Translations under genes and position numbers: made by a program
Assembly (NCBI GenBank): GCA_012837345.1
Contig: DURL01000121.1
Coordinates: 1-43,295 of the forward strand
DNA length: 43,295 nucleotides
Direction of reading: 5' to 3'
Source of the DNA: Bacteroidales bacterium
GTDB taxonomy: Bacteria > Bacteroidota > Bacteroidia > Bacteroidales > Dysgonomonadaceae
The notes under the pieces: model-generated
Seen by the model: only the letters and a program-made list of their open reading frames with translations
What the model was told of the DNA's origin: nothing
The model's database searches: none
Shown: in pieces, positions 9,264 to 18,346 of the stretch
Numbering within the stretch: the stretch's first letter is position 1
Layout: each line of letters opens with the position of its first letter

Positions 9264-10259
9264 TTACAGTTCGAATGCGGATTTTTCCGGGAGGATAGAT
9301 TGAAACGCCTTCTCCAACTCCCTCATCACCTCTGTATAATGGCGGATATGAGCATTGTCGTTCAGGCAGATCAGCTTGTAGTGCTGGTCATAGATGGCCT
9401 GAATCGCCTTTTTCGACCGGAGCACCAACGGGAACATCCTGGTGTCGCTGTAGGTGTTGTAGGGATGGAAGTTGGAACGGCAGATCTGCCAGGTGCGAAA
9501 CAGCTCCTGGGTGTAGTCTTCAGGGCTGCGGAAGCGGTTCTCTGAAGCCTTCGTCAGTTTATCGCCCGCATACTCCCACACCTCGTCAAAGGTCGTTTTG
9601 AGGTAGGGTTGCGCGTTGTGAGGTGTGATGAGAGTGACAAATTTGTTATGGGGTTTTAACAGGCGGGTAAGCCTGCTTTTCTTTCCATATGAGGGATGAA
9701 ACCATTTCTCATGGTCACGCCGTAAGATCTCCTGTTTATCGAACCGTTCGTTGATGATCCGTATGTTATTCTTCAGGCACTTTGACCATAATCCCATGCC
9801 CGAATTGTAGCGAAAGGCCGCGATGTCGTTTGGTACACCGTTGGTGAAGAAACGTTCCTGTGGCAGATGGTTGATGATGAAGAAGTCGTCGTTGAAATAG
9901 ACAAACTGTTCCGCCAGGTCCGGGATCTTATGCAGGTAGATTTCGATGAGTGAAGAGTTGAAAACCGGAAGGTAGTGCTGTGGAATATAGTCTGAATGGT
10001 TCACCAGTGACAGCTTGGGGTGGTCAGCGTTAAGCCATTCCGGTTTCTGGCCACAGGTGACAAAGTGAATCTTGCGGACCCAGGGGGCAAACTTTTCCAC
10101 CCCCCTGAACCAGTATTTCAGGAAGCCATAATCCCTGAAACGAGCTTCTGAAACCTCATTACGACTGTTGTCAATGCTTCCTGACCAGGCGGCAAAATCG
10201 GCTTTCCACTTGGGATCGTCCATATCGACCCAGGTAATTACAAAATCGATCTCCATCAT
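9264..10259 (-). CDS. Stealth-family capsular polysaccharide phosphotransferase (copy 2)
   Basis: CR1 IDFVITWVDMDDPKW; CR2 RFRDYGFLKYWFRGVEKFAPWVRKIHFVT...FNSSLIEIYLHKIPDLAEQFVYFNDDFFI; CR4 CLND. The ORF track start (10448) lies inside gltX, so the start is moved to MMEIDFV. Confidence 0.9.
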   Translation of the reverse strand: MMEIDFVITWVDMDDPKWKADFAAWSGSIDNSRNEVSEARFRDYGFLKYWFRGVEKFAPWVRKIHFVTCGQKPEWLNADHPKLSLVNHSDYIPQHYLPVFNSSLIEIYLHKIPDLAEQFVYFNDDFFIINHLPQERFFTNGVPNDIAAFRYNSGMGLWSKCLKNNIRIINERFDKQEILRRDHEKWFHPSYGKKSRLTRLLKPHNKFVTLITPHNAQPYLKTTFDEVWEYAGDKLTKASENRFRSPEDYTQELFRTWQICRSNFHPYNTYSDTRMFPLVLRSKKAIQAIYDQHYKLICLNDNAHIRHYTEVMRELEKAFQSILPEKSAFEL

Positions 10260-10285
10260 GTGTATTGGTTTGTGGTTCCCGTTAG

Positions 10286-11800
10286 TTATGCAATGCTTTC
10301 CACAGCCTGGTACAACCGGCTGATCGTCTCCTTTTTTCCCAGGAGCTCCGTGATTTGGAACATGTGGGGTCCCTTGCCGGCACCCACCACCGCCAACCGG
10401 AAGGCGTTCATCACATTCCCGGTATGGTATCCGTTGTGCTCTATCCATGCCATCACAGATTGTTCCTGCGAGGTAGCCGAGAAGTCATCCAATGCATCCA
10501 GCAGTGATGCCAGCTCCTTCATCTGAGCGGGTGTCTCCTCCTTCCACCGTTTGCGCACCGTCTTCTCTTCATAGCTCACAGGCGCTTCGAAGAAGTAGGA
10601 GGTTTGATCCCACAGCTCATATGTGAAGCGAATGCGTTCCTTCACCAGTGCCACTACCCGGGTGACATACTCACCGGGTGCATCGATCTCTTTCCTGCGC
10701 AACTCCTCCATGAAAATGTCGGCCAGCACACTGTCGGGTGTGCTGAGAATATAATGGTGGTTGAACCATTTGGCTTTCTCCAGGTCGAAGCGTGCACCGC
10801 TTTTGCTGCATCGTTCAAAGGAGAAGGCGGTGATCAGTTCCTCCAGTGAGAAGAGCTCCTGTTCCGTTCCGGGGTTCCACCCCAGAAAAGCCAGGAAGTT
10901 GATCACCGCTTCGGGCAGATAGCCGCTCTCACGGTAGCCTGATGAACATTCACCACTGAGTGGATCACGCCACTCAAGTGGAAAGACCGGGAAGCCGAGG
11001 CGGTCGCCGTCGCGTTTGCTCAACTTACCATTCCCTTCCGGTTTGAGGAGTAACGGGAGATGTGCAAACTGAGGCATGCTCTCCGCCCACCCTAAGCTCT
11101 GATAAAGCCAAACATGCAGCGGTGCAGAGGGTAGCCATTCCTCACCACGGATTACATGAGTGATCTCCATCAGATGATCATCTACCACATTTGCCAGGTG
11201 ATAGGTGGGTAGCTCATCTGCCGATTTGTAAATCACCTTGTCGTCGAGTACCGATGAGTGGATCACCACCTTGCCGCGAATAAGGTCGTCTACGATGATA
11301 TCATGACCCGGTTCAATCTTGATGCGTACCACATACTGTGTTTTGGCTTGAATCAGCCTGTCGGTTTCCTCTCTGCCCAGTGTGAGGCTGTTGCGCATCC
11401 CCATCCGTGTGGAGGCGTCGTACTGGAAATTAGTCTTCTCTGTACGTTGCGCTTCCAGCTCTTCGGGTGTGTCGAAGGCAATGTAGGCTGTCCCGTTTTC
11501 CAACAGGCGGTGCACATGCTCCTTGTATATCTCCTTGCGTTGTGATTGTTTGTAGGGTCCGTATGGGCCTCCCAGTCGTGGGCTCTCATCGAAGGGGAGT
11601 CCCAACCAGTCGAAAGTCTCCTGGATATAATCCTCAGCACCCGGCACAAAACGAGTGGAATCGGTGTCTTCAATCCGAAGGATACAGGCTCCTCCCTGTT
11701 GACGCGCGAACAGGTAATTATACAGGGCGGTTCGTACACCTCCGATGTGGAGCGGTCCGGTGGGGCTGGGCGCAAAACGTACTCTCGGTTTCTGTTGCAT
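10286..11800 (-). CDS. gltX: Glutamyl-tRNA synthetase
   Basis: [31 protein letters not shown] motif and KLSKRDG (KMSKS-like); start trimmed to MQQKPRVRF. Confidence 0.97.
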   Translation of the reverse strand: MQQKPRVRFAPSPTGPLHIGGVRTALYNYLFARQQGGACILRIEDTDSTRFVPGAEDYIQETFDWLGLPFDESPRLGGPYGPYKQSQRKEIYKEHVHRLLENGTAYIAFDTPEELEAQRTEKTNFQYDASTRMGMRNSLTLGREETDRLIQAKTQYVVRIKIEPGHDIIVDDLIRGKVVIHSSVLDDKVIYKSADELPTYHLANVVDDHLMEITHVIRGEEWLPSAPLHVWLYQSLGWAESMPQFAHLPLLLKPEGNGKLSKRDGDRLGFPVFPLEWRDPLSGECSSGYRESGYLPEAVINFLAFLGWNPGTEQELFSLEELITAFSFERCSKSGARFDLEKAKWFNHHYILSTPDSVLADIFMEELRRKEIDAPGEYVTRVVALVKERIRFTYELWDQTSYFFEAPVSYEEKTVRKRWKEETPAQMKELASLLDALDDFSATSQEQSVMAWIEHNGYHTGNVMNAFRLAVVGAGKGPHMFQITELLGKKETISRLYQAVESIA

Positions 11801-11893
11801 CTGGTTTGATCTCTTTATCTGTTTCCAACAGTCATTACATTGGGAAGATCCGAATGCAGAGAGGCTGTTGTGAACGGTTGTTTTTACAATCTG

Positions 11894-11901
11894 CAAAGAT
11901 A
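11894..11901 (-). promoter_or_regulatory. -7 element TATCTTTG for gltX
   Basis: + strand CAAAGATA upstream of the trimmed gltX start. Confidence 0.5.
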
Positions 11902-11966
11902 GGGAAAAAGGTTCGGTCATACAGCCTCCATGGACTGAAAATCACAAACCGTGTCCGGGGCGCCAA

Positions 11967-12094
11967 CCTACTAACTTACTAACCTACTAACTTAGTAACC
12001 TACAAACCTACTAACCTACTAACCCACTAACCCACTAACCCACTAACTTACTAACCTACTAACCCACTAACTGCCTAACCTCCCAACCTGCCTG
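11967..12094. repeat. Degenerate 8-bp tandem repeat array, consensus CYYACTAA (reverse TTAGTRRG), about 16 units
   Basis: Read in steps of 8: cctactaa cttactaa cctactaa cttagtaa cctacaaa cctactaa cctactaa cccactaa cccactaa cccactaa cttactaa cctactaa cccactaa ctgcctaa cctcccaa cctgcctg. Confidence 0.95.
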
Positions 12095-12714
12095 AGTATT
12101 AGCCCGGATTCATTCCCCATATTGAAAAGAAGGTCAATGATGCTAAGGCCGGGAATGAAACCATTCTTGTTGGCAAACACCTGATAGTAACGTGGTGTCT
12201 GGAAAGGAGAACTTCTTTTCGGATGGATGATCTCCCTGCTATCAAAAATGCCGGTCGGGGAATCAGTCGTATAACTATCAGTGATGATTGCTTCTGTTTC
12301 AATACCAATCAGCCGACAGACCAGCAGACGCAGTTCCTCGTTGAAATCATGCAGATATCGTTTTTTTTTCTCGTAGAGAGGGCGGAACTCATCCTCGTAG
12401 TATTGAAAGAAGGGGGTGGAGCGATATGCCGATACGATGGCGTTCCAGTGGAGGTGTTGCCAGTTGCCGTGATCAGCGATGCGGATATCACGCATGGTGG
12501 CCTCCTCTTTTGCAGGTTTCATCACCGGGATGCTGAGTGTAAGCATCCCGTTGGCACCCGCAATATGGCAACGGTTTTGGTAGGTCTGTTTCTGATAGTT
12601 GTTGCCGATCTCAATTGTTGCATAGCCAGACCTGTCCAGTAGCGCATAATAATCTATGGGGGCCAGGTAGCAGGAGGAGAGCAGCACTGTTTGTTGTGCC
12701 ACTTCGTTGCTCAA
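12067..12714 (-). CDS. WbqC family protein (start uncertain: TTG at 12714 or ATG at 12750)
   Basis: VLLSSCYLAPIDYYALLDRSGYATIEIGNNYQKQTYQNRCHIAGANGMLTLSIPV...; downstream of and overlapping lepB; stop codon lies in the octamer array. Confidence 0.8.
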   Translation of the reverse strand: MSNEVAQQTVLLSSCYLAPIDYYALLDRSGYATIEIGNNYQKQTYQNRCHIAGANGMLTLSIPVMKPAKEEATMRDIRIADHGNWQHLHWNAIVSAYRSTPFFQYYEDEFRPLYEKKKRYLHDFNEELRLLVCRLIGIETEAIITDSYTTDSPTGIFDSREIIHPKRSSPFQTPRYYQVFANKNGFIPGLSIIDLLFNMGNESGLILRQVGRLGS

Positions 12715-14189
12715 GCCGGTACCCGTGCGCTGCGAAACAGCCTGTTCCATCGGATCTTTCCGTTGAACCATCCTTTGTCTTTCTCCAGTGAGAGCCAGAT
12801 AAGCATCGGCTTCCCCACGATATGATCCTCGGGGACGAAACCCCACACCCTTGAGTCGGCTGAGTTGTGGCGATTGTCTCCCATCATGAAGTAATAGTCG
12901 TACCGGAAGGTGTAGGAGTGAGCCTCTTCACCATTGATGAACACCTTGCCGTCGCGATAGGCAAAGTCGTTGCCCTCGTAATTTTTGATACAACGCTCGT
13001 AGGCTGCAACTTTAAAGGGTACATCACTGTCGAAAGTAAGGGTCGCTCCCTTTTCAGGGATCCAGAGTGGGCCGAAGGTGTCGCGCGACCATCCGGTCTC
13101 GTAGCCGAGTGGGTAGTAGTGACTCATGCCCGGTTGCTCTTTCTCACGAATGATTTTCCATACAAATGGTTTGCTTTTCAGCGCTGCAACCATCTTTTCT
13201 GTCATGGGTATGCTGAAGTAAATCCGTCCGTTGTTGCCGTTCCGAGCTTGCAGGCCAAACATTGCCAGGTTGAGACTGTCCACACCTGCCAGGTCCTGTG
13301 AACGGGTGACCACCTGTCCGTAGTTATCTTGCGTGAAATAATCTGCTTTGTTGATCCCCAGCTCGTCAAATAGTTCAGGAGCGATGGTGGTACCGTCGGT
13401 ATGGATCATGTAGTTGTGCTGCGAGAGGTGCGGGTTGGGCAGGTAGCTACCGTCGATGAAGACGCTGTCGCTGCGAAGGGCGATGGTTTCTCCCGGGAGA
13501 CCGATGCAGCGCTTCACGTAGTTCTCCCGCCGGTCCACGGGACGGTAGACGATCTCGCCATAGGTGCGCCGATCCGATCTCACGCCGGCGCTACCGTTGG
13601 CGTTGAACTGCGAGAGGGTGTAGAAGTCAACCCCCTGCATATTGAGTGCCACCGTATCACCGGTGGGGAAGTTAAAAACCACTATGTCGTTTCGCTCCAC
13701 ATTGCCGAACCCCTTCAGTCGTCTGTACTTCCATTGCGGTTTCTCGATGTAGGACTTGCCACCTACCACCGGCATGGTGTGTTGTGCCAGGGGGAAGGAG
13801 AGGGGAGTGATGGGTGCGCGGGGGCCGTAGCTCAGCTTGCTCACTGCCAGGAAGTCGCCCACCAGCAGCGATTTCTCCAACGAGGAGGTGGGGATCTGAT
13901 AGTTCTGGAAGAAGAAGGTGTTGATGAAATAGACCGCCACTAAGGCAAAGAGAATGGCATCCACCCACTCCATCGTCTTGCGGAAGGGTTCGTTCTTCGA
14001 TTTTTTCCAAAAAGACCAGGGGATGAACTTGGTGATGTAGATATCGAAGAAGAGGAGAATGAACAACAGGATCCAGGGCGATCCGGTCCAGAGTGTGAAG
14101 AGCAGGGTTGCGACAACCCAGACTGCAAACCAGAACCATTGGTGCCGGGTTGCCGAGGAGATACGTTGTTTCAGTGTCATAGTGCTCAT
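12711..14189 (-). CDS. lepB: Signal peptidase I (S26), Bacteroidetes-type with large insertion
   Basis: 492 aa; QIPTSSLEKSLLVGDFLAVSK, RRENYVKRCIGLPGETI, YYFMMGDNRHNSADSRVWGFVPEDHIVGK. Confidence 0.93.
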   Translation of the reverse strand: MSTMTLKQRISSATRHQWFWFAVWVVATLLFTLWTGSPWILLFILLFFDIYITKFIPWSFWKKSKNEPFRKTMEWVDAILFALVAVYFINTFFFQNYQIPTSSLEKSLLVGDFLAVSKLSYGPRAPITPLSFPLAQHTMPVVGGKSYIEKPQWKYRRLKGFGNVERNDIVVFNFPTGDTVALNMQGVDFYTLSQFNANGSAGVRSDRRTYGEIVYRPVDRRENYVKRCIGLPGETIALRSDSVFIDGSYLPNPHLSQHNYMIHTDGTTIAPELFDELGINKADYFTQDNYGQVVTRSQDLAGVDSLNLAMFGLQARNGNNGRIYFSIPMTEKMVAALKSKPFVWKIIREKEQPGMSHYYPLGYETGWSRDTFGPLWIPEKGATLTFDSDVPFKVAAYERCIKNYEGNDFAYRDGKVFINGEEAHSYTFRYDYYFMMGDNRHNSADSRVWGFVPEDHIVGKPMLIWLSLEKDKGWFNGKIRWNRLFRSARVPA

Positions 14190-14205
14190 TTCTAGAAGAA
14201 GCTGT

Positions 14206-14925
14206 TTATAATGAACCCAGCATGTCTTTCATGCCGAGAAGCCCTTTATTGTCTTTGGTGAACTCAGCAGCCAGCACAGCTCCCAGCGCCAGACCCTTGC
14301 GGTTCTTCGCATCGTGGGTGATACGGATGGCATCACATGCCGATTCATAGATGATGGTGTGGATACCCGGCACCTCCCCTTCGCGAAATGACTCTATCGG
14401 CACCTCGCCTGATGCACCTTCATGACCCAAAACCCACTGCTCTTTGCGATCCAGTTGATCGATGATTCCCTCCGACAGGGTGATGGCGGTACCACTGGGG
14501 GCATCCAGCTTGTGGATGTGGTGGGTTTCCTCTATCCGCACGTCGTAGTCGGGATAACGATTCATGATCTTTGCCAGGTAGCTGTTCAACGCGAAGAAGA
14601 TGTTCACGCCCAGACTGAAGTTGGAGGCGTAGAAGAAGGTCCTGCCGTTCTTCTCGCACTCCTGCCTGATCTCATCCCAGTGTGCAAGCCATCCCGTAGT
14701 GCCGGACACGACGGCAACACCTGCGGCAAATGACCTCTTGTAGTTTTGCAGTGCACTCTCCGGGGAGGTGAACTCTATCGCTACTTCGGCACCTGCAAAT
14801 TCAGGTGAACTGAATTTTTCTTCTTCCCCCATATCGATGGTGCAAACGATCTCATGCCCTCTCTCCAGGGCAATACGTTCAATCTCATGCCCCATCTTTC
14901 CGTAACCTATCAGTGCTATCTTCAT
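14206..14925 (-). CDS. dapB: 4-hydroxy-tetrahydrodipicolinate reductase
   Basis: MKIALIGYGKMGHEIERIA... VSGTTGW ... EETHHIHKLDAPSGTAI; start trimmed because a -7 element lies at the longer ORF start. Confidence 0.95.
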   Translation of the reverse strand: MKIALIGYGKMGHEIERIALERGHEIVCTIDMGEEEKFSSPEFAGAEVAIEFTSPESALQNYKRSFAAGVAVVSGTTGWLAHWDEIRQECEKNGRTFFYASNFSLGVNIFFALNSYLAKIMNRYPDYDVRIEETHHIHKLDAPSGTAITLSEGIIDQLDRKEQWVLGHEGASGEVPIESFREGEVPGIHTIIYESACDAIRITHDAKNRKGLALGAVLAAEFTKDNKGLLGMKDMLGSL

Positions 14926-14972
14926 CTTTATTGCTTGTTCTCTTTGCTTGTGATTGTTGGCTTTGAAACGCA

Positions 14973-14980
14973 CAAATGTA
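14973..14980 (-). promoter_or_regulatory. -7 element TACATTTG for dapB-lepB-wbqC operon
   Basis: + strand CAAATGTA upstream of dapB. Confidence 0.5.
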
Positions 14981-15045
14981 CAAAAATAATTAGATACGCC
15001 CCTTTTCCCTCTCTCATAAATTCTCCTTCACCGGGGTGACGATGA

Positions 15046-16059
15046 TCAGAGCCATCCCTCTTTTTTATACCATTCCGCAGTCATCTCTATTCCCTCTTTC
15101 AATCTCCAGCGGGGAATGAAGCCGATGTCGTTCTTCAGGGGTGTGATATCGCATGACCAGTTGCGTTGTTTCATGATAAGGTATTTGTCGCTGTTGAAAG
15201 TGGCTGTTTTACCGAGTAGGGTGGCAACCTTTTCACTCACGAATGCGGCCGGCTTCACCAGCCACAGGGGGATCTTAAGCTGAACGACCCTTCTTCTCCC
15301 GAGCACCTCCTGCAGGATGGCATTGAAGGCGTTATCAGTATAAGAGTCGCCGTCGGCTACGATATAGCTCTTCCCGCTGATCCCTTTTTCCAGAAGACTG
15401 AAAACCACCATTGCCAGGTCATGGCTGTGGATGAAGGTGAGGAGCTGTTTTCTCAAGCCGGCCCCCACACTCAGACCCTTTTTCACTGCCTTCATCAGAA
15501 TCAGGTAATCCCTGTCGCGTGGCCCGTAGACACCCGTGGGACGGATGATCAGCCAGGGAAAGAGCTGCTGATTCATCAGATACTGCTCGGCTTGTAGCTT
15601 GCTTCTGCCGTAAGCGGTGTTGGGGTGGGGTACACTCTCTGCGTTGAAAGGAGTATATCCGGTTTCATCTCCCGGACCCATCACGCTGAGTGAGCTGAGT
15701 AGCACAAAGGTGCCGGAAAGAGCTTCTGCCGCTCGAAGGGCTTCTGCCAGGTGGCGGGTGTAGCGGTGGTTCACCCTGTCGAACTCCTCTTTATGAGGAG
15801 CTTTGGTGAGACCAGCCACATGGATCACCGCATCGAAGGGTCTCTTTTGATGAACTGCTTTCCGCAGTTGTTCAGTAAGTATCGCAGGGTCATCATAGTG
15901 AAGATTGATGAGGTGCAGCTGTTCATCACGCAGGTATTGTAGGCTGCTGCCAGAGCGTATGCCTGCCCAGGTCTCATAACCCAGTTGGAGTGCCATTTCC
16001 GTGATGGTGCTGCCAATAAAGCCGCTGGCACCGGTGATGAGGATTTTCTTTTTGTCCAT
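15046..16059 (-). CDS. NAD(P)-dependent epimerase/dehydratase (extended SDR)
   Basis: KKKILITGASGFIGSTITEMA; YGRSKLQAE (YxxxK). Confidence 0.9.
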   Translation of the reverse strand: MDKKKILITGASGFIGSTITEMALQLGYETWAGIRSGSSLQYLRDEQLHLINLHYDDPAILTEQLRKAVHQKRPFDAVIHVAGLTKAPHKEEFDRVNHRYTRHLAEALRAAEALSGTFVLLSSLSVMGPGDETGYTPFNAESVPHPNTAYGRSKLQAEQYLMNQQLFPWLIIRPTGVYGPRDRDYLILMKAVKKGLSVGAGLRKQLLTFIHSHDLAMVVFSLLEKGISGKSYIVADGDSYTDNAFNAILQEVLGRRRVVQLKIPLWLVKPAAFVSEKVATLLGKTATFNSDKYLIMKQRNWSCDITPLKNDIGFIPRWRLKEGIEMTAEWYKKEGWL

Positions 16060-16079
16060 CGTTCAGTTCTTCTTACATA

Positions 16080-16087
16080 CAAAAATA
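16080..16087 (-). promoter_or_regulatory. -7 element TATTTTTG for the SDR gene
   Basis: + strand CAAAAATA 21 bp upstream of the start codon. Confidence 0.45.
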
Positions 16088-16201
16088 ACGATATATTCAG
16101 GAAAACACCCCTTATGAAGCAATCAGATCAATTTTTTTATTACCTTGCGTTAACTAAAACCGGACTCATTTGTTCTAGTAAAAACAATCAACAGAGATAT
16201 T

Positions 16202-18346
16202 ATGAGCAGAAAGACAAACGCATCTTCCACTGAAAGTAAACCCAGGAAGAAGGAACTGATTACATCCATTACCCAATTTCTTACGGAGAACAACGATAAA
16301 CAATACAACTACAAACAGCTTGCTGCTGCCCTGAACGTGCGCGGTGAAGAGGGTCGCAGGCAACTGGTGAAGGTACTCGACAAGCTCCGAGACGCCGATG
16401 TGCTGCTGGAGACCTCCCGTGGCAGGTACCGCATCAACAATCGCGGCCTGATGCTGGAGGGACGCTTCGAGAGAAGAAGCAACGGCAAGAACTTCTTTGT
16501 CCCCGACGATGATGCCAACATCATCAATATCCCGGAGCGAAACAGCAAACATGCCATGAATGGTGACCGGGTGCGGGTACAGCTGCTGGCCAAGCGCAAG
16601 CGCGCCGATACCGAGGGCACGGTGGTGGAGATTCTGGAACACACCCAGAGCCGCTTTGTGGGGGTGCTTGATGTGCAGAAGCACTTCGCTTTCCTGGTGA
16701 TGGACAACAAGTACCTCTCGAACGACATCTTTATACCGAAGGAGGATCTCAATGGTGCTGGTAACGGCGACAAGGTGGTGGTGGAGATTGTGGAGTGGCC
16801 CGAGAAGGCCAATAACCCTGTGGGTAAGGTGATCGATATCCTGGGCAAGCCGGGTCAAAACGACACCGAGATGCATGCCATCCTGGCACAGTATGACCTG
16901 CCTTACAAGTACCCGGAAGAGGTAGAGAAATATGCAGAGAAGATCTCAGACAAGATCAGCAAGGAAGAGATCTCAAAGCGTGAGGATTTCCGTGATGTGT
17001 TCACCATCACCATCGACCCCAAGGATGCGAAGGACTTTGACGATGCGCTCTCCCTGAGACAGCTTTCGCCAAAGGAATGGGAGGTGGGTGTCCATATTGC
17101 CGATGTGACCCACTACGTGAAGCCGGGAGACATCGTGGACCGTGAGGCGGTGAACCGCGCCACCTCCGTCTACCTGGTCGACCGCACCATTCCGATGTTG
17201 CCGGAACGACTCAGCAACGGTCTCTGTTCGTTACGTCCCCAGGAGGAGAAGCTCTGCTTCTCGGTGATCTTCACTCTTAACGACAAGGCGGAGATCAAAC
17301 AATCGCGCATCGCCCGTACGGTGATCAAGTCGGATAGCCGTCTCACCTACGAGGATGCCCAGGCGGTGATTGAGACCGGTAAAGGGGATTTCTCCTCGCA
17401 GATACTGAAGATGAACGATCTGGCCATCCAGTTACGTGAGCGGCGCTTCACAGCGGGTGCGATCAACTTTGAACGCTACGAGGTGAAGTTCAACCTCGAC
17501 GAGAAGGGAAAGCCACTGGGTGTCTACTTCAAGGAGTCGAAGGAGGCCAATCACCTGATTGAGGAGTTCATGCTGCTGGCCAACAAGGCGGTAGCGGAAG
17601 CCATCGGCAGGGTACCCAAGGGTAAGAAAGCCCGCACCTTTGTCTATCGTGTGCATGATATCCCTGATCCGGAGAAGCTGGATACCCTCAACTCCTTCAT
17701 CCTTCGCTTCGGGCACAAGATCAAACCGGAGGGTACCAAGACCGAGGTGGCCAAGAGCATCAACGCCCTGCTCGACAAGGTACAGGGACGTCCCGAGGAG
17801 AACCTGATCGAGACCATCGCCATCCGCACCATGTCGAAAGCGATCTACTCCACCAAGAACGTGGGGCATTACGGGCTGGCTTTCGACTACTACACCCACT
17901 TCACTTCACCCATCCGCCGTTACCCCGACATGATGGTACATCGTCTGCTGGAGCATTATCTGGCAGGTGGCAAGAGCGTGAATCAGGGAGATCTGGAGGA
18001 GGAGTGCAAGCACTGCTCACAGATGGAGCAGGTGGCCGCCAACGCGGAACGCGACTCCATCAAGTACAAGCAGGTGGAGTTCATGTCGGATAAGATCGGC
18101 AAGGTGTATGACGGGGTGATCTCCGGCATCACCGAGTGGGGACTCTATGTGGAGATCAACGAGAACAAGTGCGAAGGGATGATACCCATCCGGGAGCTGG
18201 ATGACGATTTCTATGAGCTGGATGAGAAGAACTACCGGTTGGTGGGACGCCGCACCAAACGTGAGTACCGCCTGGGGCAGCCTGTCTCGATCCAGGTGGC
18301 ACGTGCCAACCTCGACCGCAGACAGCTCGATTTCACCTTTGCCTGA
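16202..18346 (+). CDS. rnr: Ribonuclease R
   Basis: 714 aa; RNB domain TIDPKDAKDFDDALSL, HYGLAFDYYTHFTSPIRRYPDMMVHRLL, C-terminal S1 domain. Confidence 0.97.
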   Translation: MSRKTNASSTESKPRKKELITSITQFLTENNDKQYNYKQLAAALNVRGEEGRRQLVKVLDKLRDADVLLETSRGRYRINNRGLMLEGRFERRSNGKNFFVPDDDANIINIPERNSKHAMNGDRVRVQLLAKRKRADTEGTVVEILEHTQSRFVGVLDVQKHFAFLVMDNKYLSNDIFIPKEDLNGAGNGDKVVVEIVEWPEKANNPVGKVIDILGKPGQNDTEMHAILAQYDLPYKYPEEVEKYAEKISDKISKEEISKREDFRDVFTITIDPKDAKDFDDALSLRQLSPKEWEVGVHIADVTHYVKPGDIVDREAVNRATSVYLVDRTIPMLPERLSNGLCSLRPQEEKLCFSVIFTLNDKAEIKQSRIARTVIKSDSRLTYEDAQAVIETGKGDFSSQILKMNDLAIQLRERRFTAGAINFERYEVKFNLDEKGKPLGVYFKESKEANHLIEEFMLLANKAVAEAIGRVPKGKKARTFVYRVHDIPDPEKLDTLNSFILRFGHKIKPEGTKTEVAKSINALLDKVQGRPEENLIETIAIRTMSKAIYSTKNVGHYGLAFDYYTHFTSPIRRYPDMMVHRLLEHYLAGGKSVNQGDLEEECKHCSQMEQVAANAERDSIKYKQVEFMSDKIGKVYDGVISGITEWGLYVEINENKCEGMIPIRELDDDFYELDEKNYRLVGRRTKREYRLGQPVSIQVARANLDRRQLDFTFA

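Noticed and set aside
12023-12070. G-quadruplex on the minus strand
   Set aside because: Three adjacent GGG tracts are present but the fourth is separated by two units without GGG; weak candidate only.
11967-12094. CRISPR array
   Set aside because: Units are 8 bp and contiguous with no spacers, and no cas genes are present.
16175-16876. 233-aa minus-strand ORF opposite rnr
   Set aside because: Low-complexity His/Leu-rich shadow ORF antisense to a clear RNase R; no recognisable domain or start signals.
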